In this document: piece by piece, positions 19,958 through 29,455 of the stretch
How the letters are laid out: the number at the start of each line of letters is the position of its first letter
Numbering within the stretch: the first letter of the stretch is position 1
Assembly (NCBI GenBank): GCA_009908725.1
Contig: JAAAOT010000141.1
Location: 1-44,722, forward strand
Direction: 5' to 3'
Length of the DNA stretch: 44,722 nt
Source: Bacteroidota bacterium
Lineage (GTDB): Bacteria > Bacteroidota > Rhodothermia > Rhodothermales > Salinibacteraceae
Program-made: the position numbers and the translations under genes
The notes under the pieces: model-generated
Seen by the model: only the letters and a program-made list of their open reading frames with translations
Told to the model about the DNA's origin: nothing
The model's database searches: none

Positions 19958-22900
19958 ATGGTTCTCCGCTCACTGCTTGCTGGTCTTGCTGTCGCCGTAT
20001 GGCTATGCGCGGCACCGGTGACGCACGCTCAAACCGGCGCGCCTGCCGACTCGGTGAGGACGGATACAACGCAGTCGGACACCTCAGAAGCCGATACAAC
20101 GCGAACCGATACGACGCAGGTAGACGCCGCTCAGCCTGATACGACGGGCGGTCGGGCCGTGAGTGCCGACACGTCCGGTGGTCCGGGCCGCCCGTCCGGC
20201 ACGCCGCCTTCGGGTACAGATGGTCCCGGACGAACCGGCCAGGGCGGTGGCGTCAATCAGCCGGTCACCCTTACCTCCCGCGACTCGCTCGTCATCACCT
20301 TCAACGAGGAGTCCGGCGACATCGGCACGCTGTACGGGGATTCCAAGATCACGTACGAAGATGCCACGCTGCAGGCCCGGGTGGTAGAGATGAACTTCGA
20401 TCGGGATCAGGTCACGGCCTACGGTCGGCGACAGGCCCGCCCGGACACGGCCGCAGCTCCTCCCTCTCCGCCGGAGACCGTCCGGCGACAGCGCATCGGC
20501 AACGTGATCGGGCGACCGGAGCCGCAGCGGGATCGCCCCGACAGTCTCCGCATGGAACCCCCGTCGTTTCAGCGCGGCAACGAACAATCCTTCACGGGGT
20601 CGGAGCTGTCGTTCAACCTGGCCACCAATCGAGGACGGGTCGTCAGCGCGCGGACACAGGCGCAGCAGCGGAGTGGTTTCGTGACCGGCCGGACGGTCAA
20701 GGTGTACGAGGACAGCACGCTGTTCGTCCAGGACGGCTCGTACACGACGTGCGACTGCGAACCGGATGAAACGCCGTCGTACTCCCTCCGGTCGGACCGA
20801 ATGAAGGTACGGGGCGAATGGGTCTATACCGGCCCCATCCAGATGTATCTGTTCGAAGTGCCCACACCGCTCTGGCTCCCGTTCGGATTTCTGCCGAATA
20901 CGCAGGGACGACGGAGCGGCCCCCTCCCGCCCCAGTACGGTCAGGACGAGCGTGGACTCTATCTGCGCGATTGGGGATGGTATTTCGCCATGAACGACTA
21001 CGTGGACCTGACGCTTCGCGCCGGCATCTGGTCGCAGGGCAGTTTCGAGATTCTGCCTCGTTTTCGGTACGCCAAGCGGTATCGGTACTCCGGGAATCTT
21101 CGGCTGGAATACCAGCGGGAACGAATCGGGGAGCCGGAAGACCCAAGCCCCACGCGCCGTCAGGAGGGCCGGCTCGGCTGGTCGCACTCGCAGACCCTCA
21201 GCCCGACCGCTTCCCTGAACGGGAACGTGAATCTCGTCACCTCGGGCGACTACCTCCAGGACAACGCGACCAACGTCAACGACGCTGTTCGTCAGACGAT
21301 CAACTCCACCATTCGCTATCGCAAGCAGTGGCCCGGCGGCGACCGAAGCCTCTCGATTTCAGCCCAGCAGAACCAGCAGCTCTCGACCGGTGCCGCAACC
21401 GTCGGGCTGCCATCACTGAATTTCACCCAGGGCCAGTTTAAGCCGTTCCGGGACGAGCAGAATCTCAACGACCCGCAGTGGTACGAGAAGGTGACGCTGC
21501 AGTACGACCTATCATTCGAGAACCGGTACTCGTTCACGCCGCGATCGGAGGAGCAACTGCTCGCGGAAGGGGACACAACCGCTGCAGAAGCGGAATGGTA
21601 CGACGCGCTGTTCAACCCGGATCTCTATCGCCGGGCCACCGGCAACAACGAGCCGCCCCTCGACCCGGAGATGACCCACAGCATCCCCATCAGCGCATCT
21701 TACCGGATCTCGCGGTTCAACCTGAATGTGACGCCGAACGCCCGCTATACCTCGAACTGGTACCTCTACACCAAGCGTCTGGAGCGCGTCGAGCGACAAG
21801 TGGAAGACGACGATCCGTCCACGCCTGACGTCGACGAATCGCGGATCGACACCGTCAACGCGGCCCGCAATGTCCAGGGCTTTTACAGCGAGCACCGATT
21901 CAATACGAGCGTCAACCTGAGCACGGAGGTGTTCGGTATTTTCCCGGTCAAAGCCGGGCCGTTCGAGGGACTTCTTCATCGCATCAGTCCGAGCCTGAGC
22001 CTGACGTACACGCCCAACTTCAACGACCCGTTCTGGGGGCAAACGCGCGTTCTTGAGGGGCTGGATGGCGAACCGGTACTTGACCGTAACGGTCGAGAGC
22101 AGCTCTACAACATCCGGTCGGGACGCGTCGTCGGCCAGGGGAATCAGCAGTTGTCGCTCGGATTCCGCGCGGGCAACGAGTTCGAGACGAAGCGCGTGCG
22201 CGTGGACTCGACGGGGGAACGGGACGAGAACCGCGTCAAGTTTCTCGACATGGACGTGTCGACCTCGTACGACTTCGCTGCGGATAGCCTGAATCTGGCC
22301 GACGTACAGGTCAATGCTCGAACGACGATCGCGGACCTGGTGAATGTGCAGTCGAGACTCACTATGAGTCCGTACGAGTTCGTTCGCCTCCCGAACCCCG
22401 GGTCTCCGGAGCCGCGGTACGAAGTGGTGAACGAGTACGAAGCCGCCAGTACGCCCTGGAAGCCGCTTCGCTTTACCGACTTAACGCTCAGCATGAGCAT
22501 GCGGCTGACGCCGGACGGCCTTTCGGGCGGCTCCAACCGAAGCATGGCCCGGAGCCGACCGCAGTCCGGTGCTCGTGCCGGCACGCCGACCGGCCGATCC
22601 GGCGATCCGTACGCGGCCTACCGGACGTACACGGGCTATCCACAGTTCGCGACGGACTGGAATCTGGAACTGGACCTGACGTACTCCCTCTCCAAGCCGT
22701 TCGTCGATTACGACCGGCGTGCCTCCATGCGGGTCAGCGGCGGATTTGCAGCAACGCCGAAGTGGCGGATCACCGTAGACAGCAGCCTGGACCTCGTCGA
22801 GACGAAATTGCGCCAGACCAACTTCAGCGTCAGCCGCGATCTCGGGTGCTGGTCCCTGTCGCTCGGATGGTCGCCCATCGGCCGACGGCAGTACTACAGC

Positions 22901-23242
22901 TTTCGACTGGCGGTCAACCAGGGCATGCTGTCGAACCTGCTCCGGCTCGACATTCCCCGCGGTGGCGATAGCAACGTCTTCCGCGACATCGGGTCCCGCG
23001 TCGGGCAGTCGGCTGCCGGTGCCGCTGGCTGGACAGCTCCAGCGACCGCGTGGACGGTCCCACAGGTGGACGGTCCCACCCGGCTCCATGGAGACGCCGC
23101 ATCCCTTCCCATGCCGCTCCCTTCCTCTTCTTCCGACGGTCTATCGCAAAGAAAAACGCACCGTCCCGGTCCAGGTCGGTGCGTTTCCTTATTTCGCGGC
23201 AGCCAGGCGATCGTGCGGGCTGCGAATGTACGTTTCTACTGA
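19958..23242 (+). CDS. putative LPS-assembly protein LptD-like outer membrane barrel (OstA-like N-terminus)
   Basis: Signal peptide MVLRSLLAGLAVAVWLCAAPVTHAQ (ATG 19958), DTTQ-rich linker, OstA-like region (SLVITFNEESGDIGTLYGDSKITYEDATLQARVVEMNFDRDQVTAYG), ...WVYTGPIQMYLFEVPTPLWLPFGFLPNTQGRRSG..., C-terminal barrel strand CWSLSLGWSPIGRRQYYSFRLAVNQGML. The true C-terminus is uncertain (see findings). Confidence 0.85.
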   Translation: MVLRSLLAGLAVAVWLCAAPVTHAQTGAPADSVRTDTTQSDTSEADTTRTDTTQVDAAQPDTTGGRAVSADTSGGPGRPSGTPPSGTDGPGRTGQGGGVNQPVTLTSRDSLVITFNEESGDIGTLYGDSKITYEDATLQARVVEMNFDRDQVTAYGRRQARPDTAAAPPSPPETVRRQRIGNVIGRPEPQRDRPDSLRMEPPSFQRGNEQSFTGSELSFNLATNRGRVVSARTQAQQRSGFVTGRTVKVYEDSTLFVQDGSYTTCDCEPDETPSYSLRSDRMKVRGEWVYTGPIQMYLFEVPTPLWLPFGFLPNTQGRRSGPLPPQYGQDERGLYLRDWGWYFAMNDYVDLTLRAGIWSQGSFEILPRFRYAKRYRYSGNLRLEYQRERIGEPEDPSPTRRQEGRLGWSHSQTLSPTASLNGNVNLVTSGDYLQDNATNVNDAVRQTINSTIRYRKQWPGGDRSLSISAQQNQQLSTGAATVGLPSLNFTQGQFKPFRDEQNLNDPQWYEKVTLQYDLSFENRYSFTPRSEEQLLAEGDTTAAEAEWYDALFNPDLYRRATGNNEPPLDPEMTHSIPISASYRISRFNLNVTPNARYTSNWYLYTKRLERVERQVEDDDPSTPDVDESRIDTVNAARNVQGFYSEHRFNTSVNLSTEVFGIFPVKAGPFEGLLHRISPSLSLTYTPNFNDPFWGQTRVLEGLDGEPVLDRNGREQLYNIRSGRVVGQGNQQLSLGFRAGNEFETKRVRVDSTGERDENRVKFLDMDVSTSYDFAADSLNLADVQVNARTTIADLVNVQSRLTMSPYEFVRLPNPGSPEPRYEVVNEYEAASTPWKPLRFTDLTLSMSMRLTPDGLSGGSNRSMARSRPQSGARAGTPTGRSGDPYAAYRTYTGYPQFATDWNLELDLTYSLSKPFVDYDRRASMRVSGGFAATPKWRITVDSSLDLVETKLRQTNFSVSRDLGCWSLSLGWSPIGRRQYYSFRLAVNQGMLSNLLRLDIPRGGDSNVFRDIGSRVGQSAAGAAGWTAPATAWTVPQVDGPTRLHGDAASLPMPLPSSSSDGLSQRKTHRPGPGRCVSLFRGSQAIVRAANVRFY
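23154..23186 (-). terminator. rho-independent terminator for sucC, embedded in the 3' end of the LptD-like ORF
   Basis: AAACGCACCG/CGGTGCGTTT 10-bp perfect stem; on the minus strand it is followed by TTTTTCTTTG. Confidence 0.85.
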
Positions 23243-24414
23243 GCGACGCCGATGGCCGACTGAACCTTGTCGGCCGCTTCCTTCAGCAGAACCGCCGACT
23301 CGATTTCGATATCGCTCTCGTCGAGCAGTTCCTTGCCTTCCTCGGCGTTCGTACCCTGCAGGCGAACGATCAGCGGAACCGTGATGTCCACGTTCTTCGC
23401 CGCCTGGATTACGCCCTGAGCGACGCGGTCGCAACGGACGATGCCTCCGAAGATGTTGACGAGAATAGCCTCCACGTTTTCATCCTTGAGAATGATGCGG
23501 AAGCCCGCTTCGACCGTCTCCGCGCTCGCCGATCCACCGACATCCAGGAAGTTGGCCGGCTCGCCGCCCGCCAGCTTGATGATGTCCATCGTCGCCATCG
23601 CCAGACCCGCTCCGTTGACCATGCACCCGACGTTTCCATCGAGCTTGATGTAGCTAAGGCCGTACTCGCCGGCCTCTACCTCCGTCGGGTCCTCTTCGTG
23701 GATGTCACGCATCTCCGCAATGTCGTCGTGGCGGAAAAGCGCGTTGTCGTCGATGTTGATCTTTGCGTCGACGGCAATGACGTCGCCCGAGCCGGTCAGA
23801 ACGAGCGGGTTGATTTCCGCGAGCGTGCTGTCGGTTTCCTCGTACGCCGTGTACAGCGCCATGATGAACCGAACGCCCTGCTTGAAGGCGTCCCCTTCCA
23901 GGCCGAGCGCAAAGGCAAGGCGGCGCGCCTGAAACGGACGGAGCCCGATGGTCGGGTCAATCCACGCCTTGTGGATCGCCTCCGGCGTTTCCTCAGCCAC
24001 CGTTTCGATCTCTACGCCGCCCTCGCTGGAGACCATGATGACGTTCATGCTCTTCTCGCGGTCAAGCGTGACGCCGACGTAGAATTCTTGCTCGATATCG
24101 ACGGCGTCCACAACCAGAATTTTGCGGACGAGCTGTCCGTCCGGTCCGGTCTGGTGTGTTTTCAGATTCATCCCCAGAATGTTGGAGGCGTGCTCTTCGA
24201 CCTCTTCGACCGACTTGGCGAGCTTGACACCGCCTCCTTTCCCGCGACCACCCGCATGAATCTGGGCCTTCACGACGAACATGCTGGCGCCCTCTTCCTC
24301 GAGGTTCCTGGCAGCTTCGACCGCTTCGTCGACCGACTCGGCCACGACGCCGGGCTGGACTGCCACGCCGTACTCGTTCAGGATGTCTTTCGCTTGATAT
24401 TCGTGGAGTTTCAT
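23236..24414 (-). CDS. sucC: succinyl-CoA synthetase (ADP-forming) beta subunit
   Basis: [76 protein letters not shown]...; [17 protein letters not shown] at 24414. Confidence 0.98.
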   Translation of the reverse strand: MKLHEYQAKDILNEYGVAVQPGVVAESVDEAVEAARNLEEEGASMFVVKAQIHAGGRGKGGGVKLAKSVEEVEEHASNILGMNLKTHQTGPDGQLVRKILVVDAVDIEQEFYVGVTLDREKSMNVIMVSSEGGVEIETVAEETPEAIHKAWIDPTIGLRPFQARRLAFALGLEGDAFKQGVRFIMALYTAYEETDSTLAEINPLVLTGSGDVIAVDAKINIDDNALFRHDDIAEMRDIHEEDPTEVEAGEYGLSYIKLDGNVGCMVNGAGLAMATMDIIKLAGGEPANFLDVGGSASAETVEAGFRIILKDENVEAILVNIFGGIVRCDRVAQGVIQAAKNVDITVPLIVRLQGTNAEEGKELLDESDIEIESAVLLKEAADKVQSAIGVAQ

Positions 24415-24695
24415 GAACGCGGGACGTGTTGCGTGATCAGGGAACGGGTGAGTAAAGTATGTGCCGATCGACAAAGAATCTACCACGCCCGCGCCCAGCC
24501 GGGAATCTTCCCATCGTTTCCACGCGAGCGTGTAGCGGCTCTCTTACCGGAGGCGGTTAACCCGCACCCCGCGCCCCCATTGAGTGTCTTGAACGGGGGC
24601 AAACCGGTCCTCCGCCGCAAGTCGGACGGGCCGATCTGACGGAAAACCCGTCTGCCTCTCCTGCGTAATGCCTCATCCGTCCGATTGCATCACCG

Positions 24696-25793
24696 GTGCC
24701 CACTCTCTTGACGCGGTTTGAACGCCACATTGCTGCCCGCCTGATAAAAGGGTTCGTCCTCTTCGTCGGGGCACTGATCGTCTTTTTTATCGTCCTCCAT
24801 TGGGTCGAATACAGTGACGACTTTCTGGATCGGGGTGCTACCGTTCGCGAGGTCTTCCTGGTCTACTACCCGAACTACATCCCGGAGATTGTCCGGCTTA
24901 CCTCTCCCCTCGCCCTCTTCCTGTCGTGCATCTACCACACGGGAAAGCTGGCGCAGGAGCTGCAGCTGACAGCCCTCCAGACGTCCGGCGTTTCGCTGTA
25001 CCGCCTGATGGTTCCCTACGTGAGCGTGGGCCTGCTCGTCACCGTTCTGATGTTCGGGTTCAACGGCTGGGTCGTCCCCAAAGCCAACGAAACAGTCGTC
25101 GAGTACGACAACGAGTATCTGCACCCGAACTCGAGCACCGTCAACGTCAGCGAGGTGCACCGGCAGAACGGACCCAACACGATCGTGAGCGTCGGGTACT
25201 ACGATCGGCGCGACGACACCGGCCACCGCGTGTCAATCCAGCGGTTCAACGAGTCGAACCACCTGGCGTACCGGGTGGATGCAGAGCGGATGATCTGGGC
25301 GGACTCGACGGAGACCTGGACCCTCCATTCCGTGACGCGACGCTGGTTCAACCCGTCGGGAATGGTACGCGAGCAGGACACCACCCGCGCGGACACAACG
25401 CTGCAGATCTACCCGCGGGACTTCGCCCGAACGCAGCGCGACGTCGAGGCCATGACCATTCCGGTGGCATCGGATTACCTGGACGCGCTTCGCCGGTCGG
25501 GCGCCGGACACCTTGGCCGACCGCTCGTCGCCTACTACTCGAAGTACGCCTACCCGTTTGCGAACCTCATCGTCGTACTGATCGGAGTGCCGCTTGCTGC
25601 CGTTCGCCGGCGCGGGGGGCAGGCGACGCGCTTTGCGATCGGGCTCTTCACGGCGTTCGTGTACCTCGCGCTTCAGAAGCTTGCCGAACCCTTCGGCTAC
25701 GCCGGGGCGCTCCCGCCCTCCGTCGCTGCGTGGCTTCCCCACGTCGCGTTCGCGATCATTGCACTGATCGTCCTCTGGCGCACCCGGAAGTAG
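24696..25793 (+). CDS. LptF/LptG family permease (YjgP/YjgQ)
   Basis: GTG start; MPTLLTRFERHIAARLIKGFVLFVGALIVFFIVLHWVEYSDDFLDRG...IPEIVRLTSPLALFLSCIYHTGKLAQELQLTALQTSGVSLYRLMVPYVSVGLLVTVLMFGFNGWVVPKANE. Confidence 0.92.
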   Translation: MPTLLTRFERHIAARLIKGFVLFVGALIVFFIVLHWVEYSDDFLDRGATVREVFLVYYPNYIPEIVRLTSPLALFLSCIYHTGKLAQELQLTALQTSGVSLYRLMVPYVSVGLLVTVLMFGFNGWVVPKANETVVEYDNEYLHPNSSTVNVSEVHRQNGPNTIVSVGYYDRRDDTGHRVSIQRFNESNHLAYRVDAERMIWADSTETWTLHSVTRRWFNPSGMVREQDTTRADTTLQIYPRDFARTQRDVEAMTIPVASDYLDALRRSGAGHLGRPLVAYYSKYAYPFANLIVVLIGVPLAAVRRRGGQATRFAIGLFTAFVYLALQKLAEPFGYAGALPPSVAAWLPHVAFAIIALIVLWRTRK

Positions 25794-25818
25794 AAAGCCG
25801 CTCCCGAACGCGCATAAA

Positions 25819-25850
25819 AGAATGCCGGCCCCAGGGAGAGCCGGCATTCT
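25819..25850. terminator. hairpin terminator, possibly bidirectional, between convergent genes
   Basis: AGAATGCCGGC-CCCAGGGAGA-GCCGGCATTCT: 11-bp perfect stem between lptF/G-like (+) and OMP (-). T tracts are weak. Confidence 0.7.
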
Positions 25851-25877
25851 AGATAGCATTGCGACCGAGAAGCGTCG

Positions 25878-26462
25878 TTAGAAGCGGTACTGGACTCCGA
25901 TGGTCGTGGCGATAACGACGACGGCGCTGGTCGACCCGTCGTCTGCGTCGACGCTGTAGCGGGCATACCGAATTCCGGGTGCGATCCGGACGCGCGGCGA
26001 CACCGAAAAGGCGTAGCCTCCTTCAAGCTCGGCGCCGATTCCTGCATCGCTGGTAAACGCGTAGTCACGAGCGTCGATGCCGAGCTGCTGGTAGATCGCC
26101 CCGAGGCGGGCCCACGCGCCCGACGCCTCGGTATTACCGTACTGCAGACCCAGGGCACCGCCATACGTGGTGAACGTAACGTCCCCACCCGAGCAAAAGC
26201 CGCCCGCACATCCGAAAGCGCTCCGCTCAAGGCCTGCGTACACGCCCCATCGCTGCGCAAGCGCGTATCCGGCATTAAGTCGGAGACTCAGGGACGGCTC
26301 AACGGTGAGTCCGGACCGGGCCTGCTCGTACGCACCGACGGTCGTTCCGGTCTGCAGTTCGAGGGAGAAGGGGCCGTCTTGCGCCTGAGCCGGGAAGCAC
26401 GCCCCCGCGCTCAGAGCGAGGAGCATGATCCAGAATGCGGGGGAGAATATTCGCTGTGACAT
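25878..26462 (-). CDS. small outer membrane beta-barrel protein
   Basis: MSQRIFSPAFWIMLLALSAGACFPAQAQDGPFSLELQTGTTVGAYEQARSGLTVEPSLSLRLNAGYALAQRWGVYAGLERSAFG...TTIGVQYRF: signal peptide and C-terminal aromatic residue. ATG at 26462. Confidence 0.8.
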   Translation of the reverse strand: MSQRIFSPAFWIMLLALSAGACFPAQAQDGPFSLELQTGTTVGAYEQARSGLTVEPSLSLRLNAGYALAQRWGVYAGLERSAFGCAGGFCSGGDVTFTTYGGALGLQYGNTEASGAWARLGAIYQQLGIDARDYAFTSDAGIGAELEGGYAFSVSPRVRIAPGIRYARYSVDADDGSTSAVVVIATTIGVQYRF

Positions 26463-26505
26463 AGAGTTCAATCCGTCGGGGGAAGGAAGGTGGACCGCTA
26501 CCGAT

Positions 26506-28824
26506 TTACGGTTGGACGCGGCGGGTGACGGTGGAGATGCCATCGGAGAACGTCACCTCGAGGGCGGTCGTCGTCGGGACGAAAACACGTCCATCGCGGC
26601 CAAAGGTCAGGATGTCGTCACTGGCAGCATCCCGCACCAGAACGTCGGGATAGCGGTCGGCATCCCAGGAAAGTTGTATGCCCGACCGGTCCGGCGTGAG
26701 CGATACCTGCGGGTCCGATGCCGACTTGGCGGCCCCGGTTGCCTGTAGCGACGCGGAGTGCCCGTTCCCACGCACATGCAGCGATGCAAGGCGGTTGAGC
26801 TCGATCTCACGGGTCGGCAGAGCAAAAACGAAGTTCGAGTAGCCATCCGGCAGGTGCGAGATCGCTTCCTCGTCGAAGCGCTTGGTGAAAAGCGTCTGCC
26901 CTCGCGCATCGCGGCCTTCCAGCACATACGGCCCCGATCCGGATGGACGAACGGGTCGGGCGGTGATGGGGAACGCTGCGTCCAGCGTGACCGCGTCCGG
27001 GGCGAGCGTCCCGCGGATCAGCAGCGCGTCGTCCGCAGCCTGCTTCTGGAGACGACGACCTTCCGTCGCCCGACGATAGTCGAGAATCCCTTCGTACGAA
27101 TAATCGCTGATCCACACCGGGTTGCAGTAACTCATGAAGTCCTGCGTCACGGAGGCAAAATACTCTCCCGTCTCCACGTTGTAACCGGGCACGCCGATAT
27201 CGGCCCGCGAGTACGGATAGTTCGCGTCCGGATTGCCGGGGTCGCCGCACGGGGCATGGCTGCGGCCGAAGTTGTGACCCAGTTCGTGAGCGAGAACACC
27301 AATTCCGAAGGGGAGCCGGTCGTACCCGATCGCGGCCCGTCCCGGGACGTATCCGAGGCCGCCGTAGTTCTGGGTGACATCGCTGGGGAGGACGCCGTAG
27401 AAGTAGCGTCCCCGTCCATCATCGAGTTGAAGCGCCCGTATGTCGGACAGGATCGACGACCAGTTTTCGAAGGACGTCGGCGCGGTGCTGGTGACGAACG
27501 GCATTCGGACCTCCCAGTCGATGTCGCTCAGCGGAGCCATCTGCCGGAGCTCGCTGAGGAAGAGTTCGGCATTCGAGGGATCCACGTTGCCGCGCGAACC
27601 AGTCGGCTCGTACTCAACGGGCACGAGCGTAATATCAAACCGGGGTACGTCTTGAACGTCCAGCGCTTCCGGATCGCCGTCACGCGGGTACATGCGCGGA
27701 TCGCCGGGCGTGACCGGCTGCTCCGGCACGGCCACGAGCTGGACCGAGACGCCCGGGCGAAGGAGCGACCCGGGAACGATGCCATTCCAGGAGGCATCGA
27801 AGTCGGCCCGGTTGATCGAAGGCGGAATCGGGCCCGTCCCCGAAATGTCGATCGTCTCGATCACGGAGCCATTTTCATAAAAGATGGCGCGCACGTTCGG
27901 GCGGAAGGACGGGTCGTTGGCTCCCGGGTCCCCACGGAGAAAGACCCGAATTAACCCGTCACGTTCTGCAACCAGCGGAATCGATCCATCGAGCCGCTGG
28001 GTACTCTGGGTCACGTGAAAACCTTCCACCTGGACGAACTGCAGCGTCCGCACGTCGACCGGCAGCGGGGTACCGTCCGCCGGGAATGACAGGACGGACG
28101 ACGACGTTGCAGGCAGGCTGTCGTCCGGGTCGAGTCGGACTGCCAGTTCCAGCCCTTCGCGGACGTATTCGCCCGGTAGTTCCACCTCCCACCGGTTGGA
28201 TGCGTCGTCTGCGTCGTCACCCGTACGAATGCGGCCGGGGGCCTCCTTCCGGATTGTCGTCTCCAGGGTCCCGCTATTGTAAATCAGGAGTTCCACCGGT
28301 GGCCGAAAGAAGTTCTCCTGCTCGGCTTTGACCGTGACGCTCACCGACGCGGGCGTGTAGGGCTCCAGCTTGCCGGAATCGTCGTAGGAGACGTCGCTCT
28401 GCACGATCTCTGCGTCAACCGTGACGTCCAGTTCCGCCGGATTCACGCGGATGGCGGTCGACCCGGAGAGATCGCCCAGTGCACCGCGAAGCACGGTCTC
28501 ACCGCCGCCGGTCGCCACGGGCACGCCGTTCTCGATCGCCATCACCTCCGCATTGTCGCTGATGTACACGACGGAAGACGCCGTCCAGCCCGGCTGGTCG
28601 TCGATACGGTTGCCGTCCTCGCCGTACGCCAGGACATTCACCTGAACGGTGTCGCCCTGTGTGACGAGCGAGTCTACCGGCTGCAGATCCAGACGAGAGA
28701 GCTCCACTTCCGGCGAAAGAAGGGCATCGGAGCAGCCGCTCCAGAGCGTCACAAGACCGAGAATCAGAACCGTTATCCAGACCGGGCGAACGGAGGCACC
28801 GGCACGTTGCTTAGATCGAGTCAT
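26506..28824 (-). CDS. lipoprotein metallopeptidase of metzincin type with N-terminal Ig-like (BIG2-like) region
   Basis: MTRSKQRAGASVRPVWITVLILGLVTLWSGCSDALLSPEVE (lipobox); HELGHNFGRSH zinc-binding motif at about 27256-27288 and Met-turn-like DFMSYC at about 27122-27143. Confidence 0.85.
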   Translation of the reverse strand: MTRSKQRAGASVRPVWITVLILGLVTLWSGCSDALLSPEVELSRLDLQPVDSLVTQGDTVQVNVLAYGEDGNRIDDQPGWTASSVVYISDNAEVMAIENGVPVATGGGETVLRGALGDLSGSTAIRVNPAELDVTVDAEIVQSDVSYDDSGKLEPYTPASVSVTVKAEQENFFRPPVELLIYNSGTLETTIRKEAPGRIRTGDDADDASNRWEVELPGEYVREGLELAVRLDPDDSLPATSSSVLSFPADGTPLPVDVRTLQFVQVEGFHVTQSTQRLDGSIPLVAERDGLIRVFLRGDPGANDPSFRPNVRAIFYENGSVIETIDISGTGPIPPSINRADFDASWNGIVPGSLLRPGVSVQLVAVPEQPVTPGDPRMYPRDGDPEALDVQDVPRFDITLVPVEYEPTGSRGNVDPSNAELFLSELRQMAPLSDIDWEVRMPFVTSTAPTSFENWSSILSDIRALQLDDGRGRYFYGVLPSDVTQNYGGLGYVPGRAAIGYDRLPFGIGVLAHELGHNFGRSHAPCGDPGNPDANYPYSRADIGVPGYNVETGEYFASVTQDFMSYCNPVWISDYSYEGILDYRRATEGRRLQKQAADDALLIRGTLAPDAVTLDAAFPITARPVRPSGSGPYVLEGRDARGQTLFTKRFDEEAISHLPDGYSNFVFALPTREIELNRLASLHVRGNGHSASLQATGAAKSASDPQVSLTPDRSGIQLSWDADRYPDVLVRDAASDDILTFGRDGRVFVPTTTALEVTFSDGISTVTRRVQP

Positions 28825-28977
28825 CCTGTCACGAAGCTGGGGGAGGGCGAGCAACCGTCACGGCCTGCTCGAAAAAAGGGGGCGATTTGCTACAGAGTGA
28901 ACGACGAAAATCCGACGTTCACACCACTGTAACATGCAATGAGCATTCCCCGGTTCCGGGGGACCGGCGTTTCACGT

Positions 28978-29298
28978 TCAGGCTTCTCCGACGCTGCCGC
29001 CGAAGTTCATGGGGCGATCGGGGCGATCCGGTGGATCGATCTCGCCATGCGCGTTCTCATAACGTTCTACGTTCTCCTCGAGCGCCGCGAGGATGCGCTT
29101 GGCGTGGCTAGGCGTAACAAGGACGCGGTGTTTGACTTTCGCCTTGGGTACGCCCGGTACCATTCGGATAAAGTCGATGACGAACTCTTCGGGCGTATGC
29201 GATACCATAACGAGGTTCGCATATGTGCCTTCCGCCGTCTCTTCATCGATCTCGATATTCATTTCCTGCGGGTCCTGCGCAGCGTCAAAATCTTCCAT
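28978..29298 (-). CDS. DUF3467 domain-containing protein
   Basis: MEDFDAAQDPQEMNIEIDEETAEGTYANLVMVSHTPEEFVIDFIRMVPGVPKAKVKHRVLVTPSHAKRILAALEENVERYENAHGEI: the classic DUF3467 pattern. ATG at 29298. Confidence 0.92.
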   Translation of the reverse strand: MEDFDAAQDPQEMNIEIDEETAEGTYANLVMVSHTPEEFVIDFIRMVPGVPKAKVKHRVLVTPSHAKRILAALEENVERYENAHGEIDPPDRPDRPMNFGGSVGEA

Positions 29299-29396
29299 CA
29301 GAACAGGTGGGCGAGTGGTCCAAAGTTGCGGTCGTGTCGGCTTGAAGGAAACCAACGTCCGGTCCAATTGCGAAAGACCGCCACGGTAATGCAAAA

Positions 29397-29425
29397 GCGC
29401 CGGCCCGAGTGAACGGAGCCGGCGC
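29397..29425 (-). terminator. rho-independent terminator downstream of cystathionine beta-synthase
   Basis: Minus strand: GCGCCGGC-TCCGTTCACTCGG-GCCGGCGC-TTTTGC, 8-bp stem plus T4. Confidence 0.7.
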
Positions 29426-29455
29426 AATCTCACTGCGTGAATGGGGACATCTCGG

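Noticed and set aside
20040-20160. Repeated GATACGACG-type units near the start of the LptD-like gene
   Set aside because: Encodes a DTTQ-type low-complexity linker after the signal peptide; not an independent repeat element.
23050-24639. 529-aa plus-strand ORF antisense to sucC
   Set aside because: sucC on the minus strand is unambiguous; the plus ORF is a compositional shadow.
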